Shown piece after piece: positions 16,679 to 25,383 of a DNA stretch of 64,000 nt; the stretch's first letter is position 1; each line of letters starts with the position of its first letter. The DNA comes from CAVPWP01 sp050789285 (GTDB taxonomy: Bacteria > Pseudomonadota > Alphaproteobacteria > Rhodobacterales > Rhodobacteraceae): the NCBI RefSeq assembly GCF_050789285.1, contig NZ_JBOUVX010000002.1:806001-870000 (forward strand), read 5' to 3'. Position numbers and translations under genes: made by a program. The notes beneath the pieces were generated by a model. It saw only the letters and a program-made list of their open reading frames with translations. It had not been told where the DNA came from and made no database searches.

Positions 16679-19213
16679 TCACCATCCCATGATCCGGATG
16701 ATCTCGGCGCCGATCCGCCCCGGGTCGGTGTCCAGACGCGGCAGAACCACCCCGTTGGGCGCCCTCGCCACCGCCTCGGCCTGGGCACCGAGGGGAAAGC
16801 AGATGACCGGAAGGCCCGTCGCCAGCATCTCGTGCGTGGTGAACGAAAACGTCTCGGGCCAGACCGACGGCATGAACCAGCAACCGATCCGATAGCGCTG
16901 CACAAGCCCGTCGATCTCGTCCAGCCGATAGGCACCGTGGCTGACATGACCCCGCGCAAGGCGATAGGCCGGGTCGAGGCTGCCGACATGGGCGAGTCCC
17001 GGCCTTCGTCTATCCCGCGACAGCCATCTGGAAAGCTCTTGCAGGACCTCGGCGCCCTTCGCGCGGTTCAGGTCGCCCAGGACGCCGATCACCCGTTCGC
17101 CGTTTTGGGGCGGCCGTGCCGCCGCCGGTGTCGCCCCCATGCGGTGCGGCGACACCTCGATCCGACCCGAAAGGAACGGATAGGCGGCGACCACATGCCC
17201 GGCACTGTCCTGCGAGAACGCCCGGATCCGGGCGGCGCCGCCAAGGAACGGTCCCCAAAGGCCGCGCCACTCGGCAAGCGACATCGGATCGCTCTGCCCC
17301 GGGATCCCGCTCCATTGGTGCTGGGGTGTCTCGCAGGCGGCGTCCGGCACCCCCTCGAAGACGCCCGAGGCGCCAAGCAGGGTGTAGTTCGGGCCAAGCG
17401 GATAGAAATCGTGGAAGAGGACTTCGGCGGACTGCCCCGGCCCCTTTGACAGCGCCGACATCAGCCCGACCAGGGCCCTCGGGTCGACAGCTCCGACACC
17501 GCAGGAATAGACGATCCGGCGCTGCCGCAGCGACGACAGGACGGAAATCGCCGTCGCGTCGTCATCGACCGCGGCGACAAGCGACGCCTCGGGGCGGTGA
17601 AGCTCGATCCGCCAGCGCAAGGCGCTGCCCACGCGCGCCACGACGGTCGAGGCACCGGCCCCCGTGCGGTCACGGATCACATTGTGAAGCCAGCTTTCAG
17701 CCCCGCCGCCCAGACTGTGTGCAAGGATGACGGGCACGGCGACATCCGTCTCGGCCCCGGCCTGGGCGAGGGCCAGCGCAAAGCGATGACCAAAGGCCGG
17801 ATCGTCCTCGAGAAAGTGCGCGACCGAGGCGTCATGGACGGGATGCCGGCGCCTGATGACGGCGTTGCTGCGCGCCACGCGGGCGGCCTTCTCGGCGCTG
17901 CCGAAACTCGCCCCGCCGATGTGGTGGACGAACAGCGACGCCAGCCCGATGTGGCGCCCGCCCAGGGCGCTCGCCCTGCGGCACCAGTCCACCTCTTCGC
18001 CGTAGCCGCGGTCGAAGACCGTGTCGAACCGGGGCAATTGGTCCAGGAAGCGACGGTTCATGGCCATGCAGAAGCCGATGCCGACCGGAACCTCGATCAT
18101 CGACCTGGCGGGATCGAAGCGCTTTGCCACATGGTCGATCAGGTCACCCACGCCGGCCGTAATCTCGCAGCGATAGCCGGCGCGCGGAACCGAAAGGATC
18201 TCGGCGTCGTTCGAGAATGGCGTGACGCTTGCCACGCCCGCGTCCGACCGGATCGGGGCCAGCAGCCGGTCAAGCCAGCCCGGCGGCGGCAGGGTGTCGG
18301 AATTGAGCAGCACGACATGGGCGCCCCGGTCCTCCGCCCGCGCCAGCCCGAGGTTGGCCGAGGCGACGAATCCCGCATTTTCGGCCGCTTCGATCAGGTC
18401 GAAACGCTCAGGCCGGCGATCGCGCCAGTCGCGCAGCATCGGCCGCATTTCGGGCTCGGGCGAGGCATCGTCGATGACGAGGATGTGGAGGTCGGTCCGG
18501 GACGGTTCGTCCACAAGGCGGGCCAGCAGCGCCTCGACCATTGCCGGTTTGCCATGAACGGGCAGGACGACCACAACGGGCACCCCGTCGTGCTGGTCGC
18601 GGGAAACCGCACCGTCACCGATCAGGCCTGGCTGGATCCGGCGCACATGGCCCCCTCCGAAGAGGCCCGTCATCGCACGCAGGGCGTTCCCGGATGCCTC
18701 GTCTCCGCCGATCAGATAGGCGCGCAGGGCCGGCAGGTTCCGCAGAAGAAGCGCGGCAAAGGAAAGGGCGACGCGCGCCTCTGCCCGAAGACGCGCCACG
18801 ATTCCTGGTGCGCTGACCTGCGTGCGGCCTGCCCACCCCTGGCCCGTTGCTTCGATATCAAGCGGCGCGATCCCCGACTGAAGCCTGGCCACGAACCCGC
18901 GCCCTGGTCCGTCGGAAGTTTCGGGCACGTCCGACCGCAGCTCGGCTGGGGCCAGCACCAGGGTCGCGCCTCCGCTTGCCAGGGATATGCGCTGCCCGCG
19001 CGTCCAGCCCGTGACTGCGGTGCCGGTGGGCGAGAACACGATGCGCTCGACGTATCCAGCCACCCCGGGCGCGGGACCAGTCAGCGGGACGGGTCCGGTC
19101 CGGATTTCAAGGCGGTGCCTGCGGTACCGGCGATAGACGGCCGACGCGCGACGAAACAGCTCAAACACGGAGGTGCGCCATCCTTGGACCGGTTCCCGCT
19201 TTCGCGGCGACAC
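16679..19213 (-). CDS. two-domain glycosyltransferase (GT2 plus GT4)
   Basis: About 844 residues. After an N-terminal accessory region with GYVERIVFSPTGTAVTGWTRG (about 54-70), a GT2 domain starts near 212: VVVLPVHGKPAMVEALL, VIDDASPEPE, NSDTLPPPGWLD and, near 390, a GEEVDWCRRA catalytic motif. The C-terminal 350 residues are a GT-B/GT4 domain with VIGVLGDLNRAKG and WPETFSFTTHEMLATGLP, the latter nearly identical to a motif in the protein at 1494-3485. It probably adds two sugars in sequence. The start is uncertain: GTG at 19213 or TTG at 19219, neither with a good ribosome binding site. It is the last gene of the KpsM-GT2-GT2/GT4 unit. Confidence 0.78.
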   Translation of the reverse strand: MSPRKREPVQGWRTSVFELFRRASAVYRRYRRHRLEIRTGPVPLTGPAPGVAGYVERIVFSPTGTAVTGWTRGQRISLASGGATLVLAPAELRSDVPETSDGPGRGFVARLQSGIAPLDIEATGQGWAGRTQVSAPGIVARLRAEARVALSFAALLLRNLPALRAYLIGGDEASGNALRAMTGLFGGGHVRRIQPGLIGDGAVSRDQHDGVPVVVVLPVHGKPAMVEALLARLVDEPSRTDLHILVIDDASPEPEMRPMLRDWRDRRPERFDLIEAAENAGFVASANLGLARAEDRGAHVVLLNSDTLPPPGWLDRLLAPIRSDAGVASVTPFSNDAEILSVPRAGYRCEITAGVGDLIDHVAKRFDPARSMIEVPVGIGFCMAMNRRFLDQLPRFDTVFDRGYGEEVDWCRRASALGGRHIGLASLFVHHIGGASFGSAEKAARVARSNAVIRRRHPVHDASVAHFLEDDPAFGHRFALALAQAGAETDVAVPVILAHSLGGGAESWLHNVIRDRTGAGASTVVARVGSALRWRIELHRPEASLVAAVDDDATAISVLSSLRQRRIVYSCGVGAVDPRALVGLMSALSKGPGQSAEVLFHDFYPLGPNYTLLGASGVFEGVPDAACETPQHQWSGIPGQSDPMSLAEWRGLWGPFLGGAARIRAFSQDSAGHVVAAYPFLSGRIEVSPHRMGATPAAARPPQNGERVIGVLGDLNRAKGAEVLQELSRWLSRDRRRPGLAHVGSLDPAYRLARGHVSHGAYRLDEIDGLVQRYRIGCWFMPSVWPETFSFTTHEMLATGLPVICFPLGAQAEAVARAPNGVVLPRLDTDPGRIGAEIIRIMGW

Positions 19214-19252
19214 TCGCAACTCGGCCGCGGCAAGGCAACCGCTCTCTACCCG

Positions 19253-20236
19253 TCAGACCCGCCCCGTGAGCACCGCGAACCACAGCGCAAGATTGTCCCG
19301 CCGTGTCTGACGATGCAACCCAAGGGCGCGCATGAGCTTCAGCCGTCGCGGCAGGCTCGCCGCGCGCGCGGCCCGGAACGTCTCGAGCAGGGCGCGGTTC
19401 TCGGGCGTCAGCAGGTCTGCCGTGGCGCTCAGCGCCGCGACGTTCTGGTCGTTCCAGTCGCGGAAGCGGCCCTGCATGACTCGGACAAGCCGCTGAAGCG
19501 CGGTCCGGGTCGTGCCGTTCGCGCCCACCGCATTGGCCCCGTGCTGACGGTAAAGCAGCCCTGGCTCGGTTTCGTAGATCACCGTCCCGCCCGCGCCCGA
19601 GACGACCTGATACGCCCACCAGTCATGCGACACGATGGCTTCGACGCGGGTGCTGGCCGCGGCCAGCATCCGCAGCGCGGACTTGTTCAGCACCATCGTG
19701 TTGCCGCCGCCGATGTTCTGCACCAGGGCGTTGCTGAAGGACGGCGGGCGCGCGAACAGCGGAGAGGGCCGCAGCGGCCGCAGCGCCTCGTCGCAGTGGA
19801 TCGTCCGTCCACAGTACATCGCCGGCACCTCGGGACCGGCCCGCGACAGGGCCGCGACCGCGCGCGCCGTCTTGTCGGGAAGCCAGACGTCGTCCTGATC
19901 GCAGAACGACACGAAATCGGCGTCCGGATCGGCGGCGCGCAGAAGATGCAGGAAGTTCTGGGCGAACCCCATCCGGGGGCCATGAATCAGGCTGATCTCG
20001 CGACCTGGATGCTCTTCCGCGAAGCGCCGCAGAACCTCGGGACCGTCGTCGGTCGATCCGTCGTCGCTCACGATCAGCGACCAGTTGCCGTGGCTCTGGC
20101 CGGCCAGACTGTCGAGTTGCTCGCGCAGGCGTGTGCCGCCGTTGTAAAGCGCAAGCAGGATCACCACATGCGCGCGCCCGGCGGCGCCCTCGGCGACAGG
20201 ATGCGGGTGCTCTGCTCTCAGACTGTCCGGCGCCAT
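19253..20236 (-). CDS. GT2 glycosyltransferase, rhamnosyltransferase-like
   Basis: 327 residues. GT2 motifs are complete: VVILLALYNGGTRLREQLDS (about 24-43), IVSDDGSTDDG (about 54-64) and SFCDQDDVWLPDK (about 108-120) with the DxD metal site, then HDWWAY as the likely catalytic region. The arrangement resembles the rhamnosyltransferases of O-antigen and capsule clusters, but the donor sugar cannot be fixed. It lies 15 bases downstream of the KpsM-like permease and 39 bases upstream of the two-domain glycosyltransferase, so the three genes are probably one operon. Confidence 0.82.
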   Translation of the reverse strand: MAPDSLRAEHPHPVAEGAAGRAHVVILLALYNGGTRLREQLDSLAGQSHGNWSLIVSDDGSTDDGPEVLRRFAEEHPGREISLIHGPRMGFAQNFLHLLRAADPDADFVSFCDQDDVWLPDKTARAVAALSRAGPEVPAMYCGRTIHCDEALRPLRPSPLFARPPSFSNALVQNIGGGNTMVLNKSALRMLAAASTRVEAIVSHDWWAYQVVSGAGGTVIYETEPGLLYRQHGANAVGANGTTRTALQRLVRVMQGRFRDWNDQNVAALSATADLLTPENRALLETFRAARAASLPRRLKLMRALGLHRQTRRDNLALWFAVLTGRV

Positions 20237-20251
20237 GTCCGTCCGTGCGGG

Positions 20252-21070
20252 CTAAAGCAGAAGTTCGCTGTGGCTGTTGCGCAGGGCCATGAGGCCGAAA
20301 GCCAGCGTGACGGCGGCGATGCCATAGACGAACACGGGGCTGACATAGGCGGCGTCGTAAGTGGCATAGAAGGCGTCTCGCATCGCTCCGGTGACATGAT
20401 AGAGCGGATTGAACCAGAGGATACCCTGAAACTCGGGCGGGATGTCTTCGTAAAGGAAGAACACGCCCGACAGGATGAACAGAGGCCGCGTCAGGATCAT
20501 CCAGAGCCGCTCCCACGCCGGGAAGGCCAGCATCAGATAGCAATTCAGCGTTCCGATCCCCAGGCCCAGCGCCGCGGCCATGGCCAGCGCGTTGAGCATG
20601 CCCGGAAGGTTGACGATCACCGGCGAGCCCAGCGTGCCGACGATCGCCGACATCACGATGGCGAAGACCATCACATGGGTCATCACGTTCAGAAGGAACC
20701 GCGCCAGAAGCGCGTCGACATAGGTGACCGCCGGATAGGCCATGAGCGGCTTCGAGAAGCTGAGCGAGGCCGAAACCTTGTTCGCCACGTCGTGAAACAG
20801 CATGTAGGGAAGGTACGCCGTCGCGTAGAACAGCGGAAAGCTTGTCCCAAGCGATGGTTGCGCGAAGGCAAGCGAAAAGGCGACCGACAGAAGCCCGATC
20901 GCGGCGACGGGTTCCAGCACCGCCCAGAGATAGCCCCCGGGCGAACGCCCGTAGGTCGTGACCATCTCGCGCAGCATCATCGCGACGATCGTCCTGACCG
21001 AGGCGAACCGGCGTCTGGGATGTCGCAGACCCCGCGCGCCGGGCACCTGGGGCGAGAACTCTGTTTTCAC
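20252..21070 (-). CDS. kpsM: capsule ABC exporter permease (KpsM-like)
   Basis: 272 residues with about six hydrophobic helices of the ABC-2 type. The N-terminal amphipathic stretch MLREMVTTYGRSPGGYLWAV (about 31-50) and the following LEPVAAIGLL are typical of KpsM/CtrC/BexB permeases, as is the C-terminal FNPLYHVTGAMRD. It would form the inner-membrane channel for lipid-linked polysaccharide, driven by the KpsT-like ATPase at 22351-23019. It is divergent from the KpsE-like gene, with only 59 bases between starts. In most class 2 capsule loci kpsM and kpsT are adjacent, so the split is unusual. Confidence 0.87.
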   Translation of the reverse strand: MKTEFSPQVPGARGLRHPRRRFASVRTIVAMMLREMVTTYGRSPGGYLWAVLEPVAAIGLLSVAFSLAFAQPSLGTSFPLFYATAYLPYMLFHDVANKVSASLSFSKPLMAYPAVTYVDALLARFLLNVMTHVMVFAIVMSAIVGTLGSPVIVNLPGMLNALAMAAALGLGIGTLNCYLMLAFPAWERLWMILTRPLFILSGVFFLYEDIPPEFQGILWFNPLYHVTGAMRDAFYATYDAAYVSPVFVYGIAAVTLAFGLMALRNSHSELLL

Positions 21071-21129
21071 GCAGACCTCATCTGGCTAGGATCGTCCGCA
21101 ACACCGGTCGCCGCGAAAGGCGCAGCAGT

Positions 21130-22332
21130 TTGACGCACGTCAGTAAAAGCCAATCCCACCCCGGCGCACAAGCCTTGCCGGACGCGTCGGTGCTGAGCGT
21201 GGTGCCCGCCCCCAGCGGAGCAGCCAAGGTCAAGCGCCGCCACCGATGGATCGCGGGAAGCTTCTTGCTGTTCGTGGTGCTGCCCTTCCTCGTGTCGGCT
21301 GTCTATCTTTATGCGGTCGCGCGCGACCAGTATGCCTCGACCGTCGGTTTCTCGGTCCGGACCGAGGATTTCGCCTCGGGTCTCGAGTTGCTGGGCGGTG
21401 TGGCCGAGATCTCGGGCGGGACAAGCTCGGACGCCGACATCCTTTACGAGTATATCCAGAGCCAGGAGCTTGTGCAGACGCTTGACCAGCGTCTCGACCT
21501 GCGCGGGCTTTACGGCAAGGCCACGGGCGATCCGGTCTTCGCGTTTCCCGAAGGCGGCTCGATCGAGGATCTGGTGAACCACTGGTCGCGCATGACGCAC
21601 ATCGCCTACGACAGTTCGACCGGCCTGATCGAGGTGCGCGCGCTGGCCTTCACGGCCGAAGACGCGCAAGCTATCGCATCGGCGGTGCTCGAGGAAAGCT
21701 CGACCCTCGTGAACGAGTTGTCGGCCATCGCCCGTCTGGACGCCACCCGCTTCGCGCAAGAGGAACTCGACCGCGCGGTGGAACGGCTCAAGGTCTCGCG
21801 TGAGCGGCTGACCGAGTTCCGGTCGCGCACGCAGATCGTGGACCCGACAGCCGATATCGCCGGCCAGATGGGGCTGCTCAATACCCTTCAGGTCCAACTG
21901 GCCGAGGCCTATATCCAGATCGACCTCCTGCGCGGCAGCACTGTGGAAAGTGACCCGCGGATCGCCCAGTCCGAGGCGCGCATCGCGGTCATCGAGGCAC
22001 GCATTGCCGAGGAACGGCGCAAGTTCGGGGTCGGCGCGGCGGTCGGCGACGGGGGCGAGGATTACGCCACCCTGATCTCGGAATTCGAACGTCTGCTCGT
22101 CGACCGGGAATTCGGCGAGCAGGCCTATGTCGCGGCCCTTGCGGCCTACGACGCGGCCTTGGCCGAGGCGCGGCGGCAAAGCCGCTATCTTGCCCCCTAC
22201 ATCCGCCCGACACTGGCCGAAAGCTCGCAGTTTCCCGAGCGTCTGACCCTGCTTGCGCTGGTCGGGCTCTTTCTGTCCACAGGCTGGGCCATCGCCGTGC
22301 TCATCTACTACAGCCTGCGCGACCGGCGCTGA
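21130..22332 (+). CDS. kpsE: capsule export inner-membrane protein (KpsE/CtrB-like)
   Basis: 400 residues from a TTG start at 21130. Two membrane helices flank a periplasmic domain: IAGSFLLFVVLPFLVSAVY (about 40-58) and LALVGLFLSTGWAIAVLIYY (about 375-394). The domain between holds coiled coil (about 185-330) and the VGFSVRTED motif after helix 1, as in the KpsE/BexC/CtrB polysaccharide co-polymerase family. It would link the ABC exporter to the outer membrane channel. Start choice rests on the first in-frame initiator after the divergent gene; the weak AAAGG upstream is far away. It heads the operon KpsE-KpsT-ExbB-ExbD-ExbD-DMT. Confidence 0.85.
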   Translation: MTHVSKSQSHPGAQALPDASVLSVVPAPSGAAKVKRRHRWIAGSFLLFVVLPFLVSAVYLYAVARDQYASTVGFSVRTEDFASGLELLGGVAEISGGTSSDADILYEYIQSQELVQTLDQRLDLRGLYGKATGDPVFAFPEGGSIEDLVNHWSRMTHIAYDSSTGLIEVRALAFTAEDAQAIASAVLEESSTLVNELSAIARLDATRFAQEELDRAVERLKVSRERLTEFRSRTQIVDPTADIAGQMGLLNTLQVQLAEAYIQIDLLRGSTVESDPRIAQSEARIAVIEARIAEERRKFGVGAAVGDGGEDYATLISEFERLLVDREFGEQAYVAALAAYDAALAEARRQSRYLAPYIRPTLAESSQFPERLTLLALVGLFLSTGWAIAVLIYYSLRDRR

Positions 22333-22350
22333 GGGAACGGGCAGGGCGCC

Positions 22351-23019
22351 ATGATCCGGCTCGAGAACCTGTCGAAGGTCTACATGGTGAACGGCGTGCC
22401 GACGCTTGTCGCCGACAGCATCACCGCGACCTTTCCCACCGGCGCGTCGGTCGGGCTTCTGGGGCGCAACGGCGCGGGAAAGTCCAGCCTTCTCAAGATT
22501 ATCTCGGGCGTCATGCGCCCGACCTCGGGCGAGGTGATCTCGGACGGGACGATCTCGTGGAACGTGGGCTTCTCGGGCAGCTTCCACCCCGACCTTACCG
22601 GCGCGCAGAACGTGCGCTTCGTGGCCCGGATCTATGGCGTCGATACCGACGATCTTCAGGACTTCGTCGCCGACTTCGCCGAGTTGGGCCACCATTTCCA
22701 CCAGCCCTTCCGCACCTATTCCGCAGGCATGCGGTCGCGCCTTGCCTTCGGGCTGTCGATGGGCATCCGGTTCGACACCTACCTGATCGACGAGGTGACA
22801 AGCGTGGGCGATGCCGCCTTCCGCGTCCGCAGCGAGACCATGCTCATGGACCGGCTGGAAGACAGCTCGGCCATCGTCGTGTCGCACTCCAACGCGCTGC
22901 TTCGGCGGATCTGCGGGGCCGGCGCGGTGCTCGAGGCGGGCCGACTGACCTGGTTCGACGACATCGAGGAAGCGATCGAAAGGCACGAGCGCAACATGGC
23001 CGTCCGCGTTCTGGCATGA
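22351..23019 (+). CDS. kpsT: capsule ABC exporter ATPase (KpsT-like)
   Basis: 222 residues, the usual KpsT length. Walker A is GRNGAGKSS (about 38-46), the signature region is the degenerate YSAGMRSRLAFG typical of KpsT/CtrD proteins, Walker B is TYLIDEVTSVGD, and the switch His lies in IVVSHSN. It hydrolyses ATP to drive polysaccharide export through the KpsM-like permease. Spacing to the KpsE-like gene is 18 bases; the ExbB-like gene follows after 54 bases on the same strand. Confidence 0.9.
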   Translation: MIRLENLSKVYMVNGVPTLVADSITATFPTGASVGLLGRNGAGKSSLLKIISGVMRPTSGEVISDGTISWNVGFSGSFHPDLTGAQNVRFVARIYGVDTDDLQDFVADFAELGHHFHQPFRTYSAGMRSRLAFGLSMGIRFDTYLIDEVTSVGDAAFRVRSETMLMDRLEDSSAIVVSHSNALLRRICGAGAVLEAGRLTWFDDIEEAIERHERNMAVRVLA

Positions 23020-23073
23020 CTGTGGCGCAGCCCCCCATTGCCGCCTCGGCCGGCTTGGTCTAGTCGGCCACAC

Positions 23074-23712
23074 ATGACGACATCGGCCCTCATCGACTTT
23101 CTTGATCGTGGCGGCGCGGCGCTTTGGGCGATCGCGCTGATCAGCGTGGCCGCGCTGGCGGTCACGCTCTGGAAGCTCTGGCGCTTTCGCGCCGATGGTG
23201 TCTGGACACAGGCCGCCGAGCCGGCGCTGGCCTCGTGGGCGGCGGGCGCGGGGGCGCAGGCGGAAACCGCGGCGCGCGCCCTGCGCGACCCGGTCGGCCG
23301 GGTCGTGTCGGCTGCCATGTCCGCCCGCCGCGATCCCGGCCTGAACGATGCCCAGGCCCGCGAAGAGACCGAGCGGGTGGCCCGCGCCCACCTGTCGCGT
23401 GCGCGGTCGGGGCTGCGCGTCCTTGACCTGACGGTGACGGTGGCCCCGCTTCTGGGGCTGCTCGGCACCGTGCTTGGCATGATCGACGCCTTCCAGGCGT
23501 TGCAGACCGCGGGTTCGACGGCCGATGCCGCGACCCTTGCCGGCGGGATCTGGGAGGCCCTGCTGACCACCGCCGCCGGCATGGCGGTGGCGATCCCGGC
23601 CTCGGTCGCGCTGACATGGTTCGAAAGCGTCATCGAACGGTTGCAGGGCCGGATGGAGGACGCCGCGACGCGGGTCTTCACCACCGGAGCGGATGGGCGA
23701 GGCCGCGCCTGA
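23074..23712 (+). CDS. exbB: MotA/TolQ/ExbB proton channel protein
   Basis: 212 residues with three membrane helices: about 12-32, then the pair around LDLTVTVAPLLGLLGTVLGM (about 115-134) and LLTTAAGMAVAIPASVAL (about 157-175). The P-LLGLLGTV-GMI and TTA-G--VAIPA motifs are diagnostic for the ExbB/TolQ family, which forms the proton-conducting pentamer that powers TonB or TolA. The start at 23074 is the Met before the first helix. The stop overlaps the next ExbD gene. The downstream partners are two ExbD proteins and no TonB, so the driven process is unknown. Confidence 0.88.
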   Translation: MTTSALIDFLDRGGAALWAIALISVAALAVTLWKLWRFRADGVWTQAAEPALASWAAGAGAQAETAARALRDPVGRVVSAAMSARRDPGLNDAQAREETERVARAHLSRARSGLRVLDLTVTVAPLLGLLGTVLGMIDAFQALQTAGSTADAATLAGGIWEALLTTAAGMAVAIPASVALTWFESVIERLQGRMEDAATRVFTTGADGRGRA

Positions 23713-24086
23713 TGTTCGCCTTCTCGGCCCCCCGGCCGCAGCGGCGGCCAAGCCTTACCCCGATGATCGACGTGGTCTTCCTGCTGCTGGTCTTCTTCAT
23801 GCTGGCCGCGCGCTTCGGGGTCACCGGCGCAGTGCCCCTGTCGCAGCCGGGGGCCGAGGCGTATGCAGGGCCGCCGCGCCTTGTCACCGTCGGCGTCGCG
23901 ACCCTGGCCCTGAATGGCGTGCCCCTCGATGAAGCGACGCTTCTGGCCGAGCTTTCCCGTCTGACCGCTGCGCTCGACGATGCCGTCGTCCTGCGCGCGG
24001 CCGAAGGGGTCGACCTTCAGCGCCTGGTCGACGTGATCGAAACGCTGCGCGCGGGCGGCTTCACCCGCCTCGTCGTGGCCGAGTGA
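23712..24086 (+). CDS. exbD: ExbD/TolR protein with the conserved Asp
   Basis: 124 residues. One N-terminal membrane helix carries the family motif LTPMIDVVFLLLVFFM with the proton-conducting Asp at residue 20. A short periplasmic domain follows and ends in VDVIETLRAGGFTRLVVAE, the usual ExbD C-terminal fold. The ATG overlaps the ExbB stop (TGATG), and the stop overlaps the start of a second ExbD-like gene. Confidence 0.87.
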   Translation: MFAFSAPRPQRRPSLTPMIDVVFLLLVFFMLAARFGVTGAVPLSQPGAEAYAGPPRLVTVGVATLALNGVPLDEATLLAELSRLTAALDDAVVLRAAEGVDLQRLVDVIETLRAGGFTRLVVAE

Positions 24087-24496
24087 CGGCGGTGCGCTTT
24101 CCTGCCCCCCGGTCCCGCGCGCGTCAGGAAAGCGTTGTTCCGATGATCAACGTGGTCTTCCTGCTGCTGATCTTCTTCATGATCTCCTCGGAGCTTGCCC
24201 CCGCGCCGCCGTTCGATGTCACCCCGCCCGAGGCCGGTGCATTCGACGCCGGCGCGGACAGGGCGGACGATACGCTGTACGTCGATGCCTCGGGCCGGAT
24301 CGCCTGGCGCGGGCTGCGGGACGAGGCGGCCCTTCAGGCGCTTGGCGTGCGGGGCGATGCGCCGCTCGAGATCCGGGCCGACGCGGCGCTGCCGGCGCGC
24401 GCGGCCGCGGCACTTCTCGCGCGTCTGGCGGCGGCGGGCATCGCCGATGTCCGCCTTGCCACGCGGCCCGCCGCGTCATCGGATGCCGCGCCATGA
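24083..24496 (+). CDS. second ExbD-like protein with Asp-to-Asn change
   Basis: 137 residues from a GTG at 24083 that overlaps the preceding stop as GTGA. The membrane motif reads VVPMINVVFLLLIFFM, so the Asp needed for proton translocation in ExbD/TolR is replaced by Asn at residue 23. The periplasmic part is short and alanine-rich. The stop overlaps the next gene as ATGA. It may be a structural partner of the first ExbD in a mixed dimer. Asn variants are seen elsewhere in alphaproteobacterial ExbD-like proteins, so this is not a sequencing slip. Confidence 0.82.
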   Translation: MTAVRFPAPRSRARQESVVPMINVVFLLLIFFMISSELAPAPPFDVTPPEAGAFDAGADRADDTLYVDASGRIAWRGLRDEAALQALGVRGDAPLEIRADAALPARAAAALLARLAAAGIADVRLATRPAASSDAAP

Positions 24497-25383
24497 CCCG
24501 CGGCGCGGCGACACTTGCCGGCTTCGGCGCGGTCCTGCTTTGGGCGTTGCTGGCCCTGCTGACAAGCCTCAGCGGCACGGTCCCGCCGTTTCAGCTTGCC
24601 GCCATGACCTTTGCGCTGGGCGGTCTGGTCGGGCTTCTGGCGATGGCCCGGCGGCCGGGCGCCTGGGCCGCGATGCGCCAGCCCTGGCCGGTCTGGGCGC
24701 TGGGGGTGGGGGGGCTTTTCGGCTATCACTTCCTTTACTTTTCGGCCCTGCGCGCCGCGCCGGCGGTCGAGGCCAGTCTGATCGCCTATCTCTGGCCGCT
24801 GCTCATCGTCATCTTCTCGGCCCTTCTGCCGGGCGAACGCCTCCGGTGGTTCCATGTCGCCGGCGCGGCGTTGGGCTTTGCCGGGGCCGCGCTGATCGTG
24901 ACCGGCGGGCGCGGCCTGGCCCTGAACCCCGCCCATGCCACGGGCTATGGGTTCGCGCTGGCCGCGGCGCTGGTCTGGGCCGGCTACTCGGTCCTGTCGC
25001 GCCGCTTCGCAGCGGTGCCGACCGACATCGTCACCGGCTTCTGCCTTGCGACCTCGGCCCTCGCCCTTCTTTGCCACCTCTTGCTGGAAACGTGGGTGAC
25101 GCCGTCGGGGGCGGTCGAATGGCTGGCGATCGTTGCGCTGGGCCTCGGCCCCGTGGGGCTGGCCTTTTTCCTGTGGGACCGGGGCGTCAAGCTTGGCGAT
25201 ATCCAGGTGCTTGGGGCGGCAAGCTATGCCTCGCCGCTTCTGTCGACGCTGGTCCTTGTCGCAACCGGCATCAGTCCGGCGACCTGGACCGTTGCGCTGG
25301 CCTGCCTGCTCATCACCGCAGGGGCGATCCTTGCGTCGAAGGACATGCTGCGCCGTCCGGTCAGGCGATCCGCTCGCGGATGA
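24493..25383 (+). CDS. EamA/DMT-family transporter
   Basis: 296 residues with about ten hydrophobic helices in two EamA repeats; the end of each half shows the family pattern (ASLIAYLWPLLIVIFSALL at about 95-113 and GAASYASPLLSTLVLV at about 246-261). It is most like YddG-type exporters of aromatic compounds, though the substrate is not readable. It overlaps the second ExbD gene by four bases. The last 23 bases overlap the convergent deoA gene. Confidence 0.82.
   Translation: MTRGAATLAGFGAVLLWALLALLTSLSGTVPPFQLAAMTFALGGLVGLLAMARRPGAWAAMRQPWPVWALGVGGLFGYHFLYFSALRAAPAVEASLIAYLWPLLIVIFSALLPGERLRWFHVAGAALGFAGAALIVTGGRGLALNPAHATGYGFALAAALVWAGYSVLSRRFAAVPTDIVTGFCLATSALALLCHLLLETWVTPSGAVEWLAIVALGLGPVGLAFFLWDRGVKLGDIQVLGAASYASPLLSTLVLVATGISPATWTVALACLLITAGAILASKDMLRRPVRRSARG

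Noticed and set aside
17597..21133. Very long plus-strand open frame opposite the glycosyltransferase and KpsM genes
   Set aside because: It runs antisense to three well-supported minus-strand genes, is rich in Arg, Gly and His with no domain, and reflects the high GC third positions of the real genes.
21067..23751. Minus-strand frame of about 890 codons opposite KpsE, KpsT and ExbB
   Set aside because: No motif, composition of an antisense shadow; the plus-strand genes have full family signatures.
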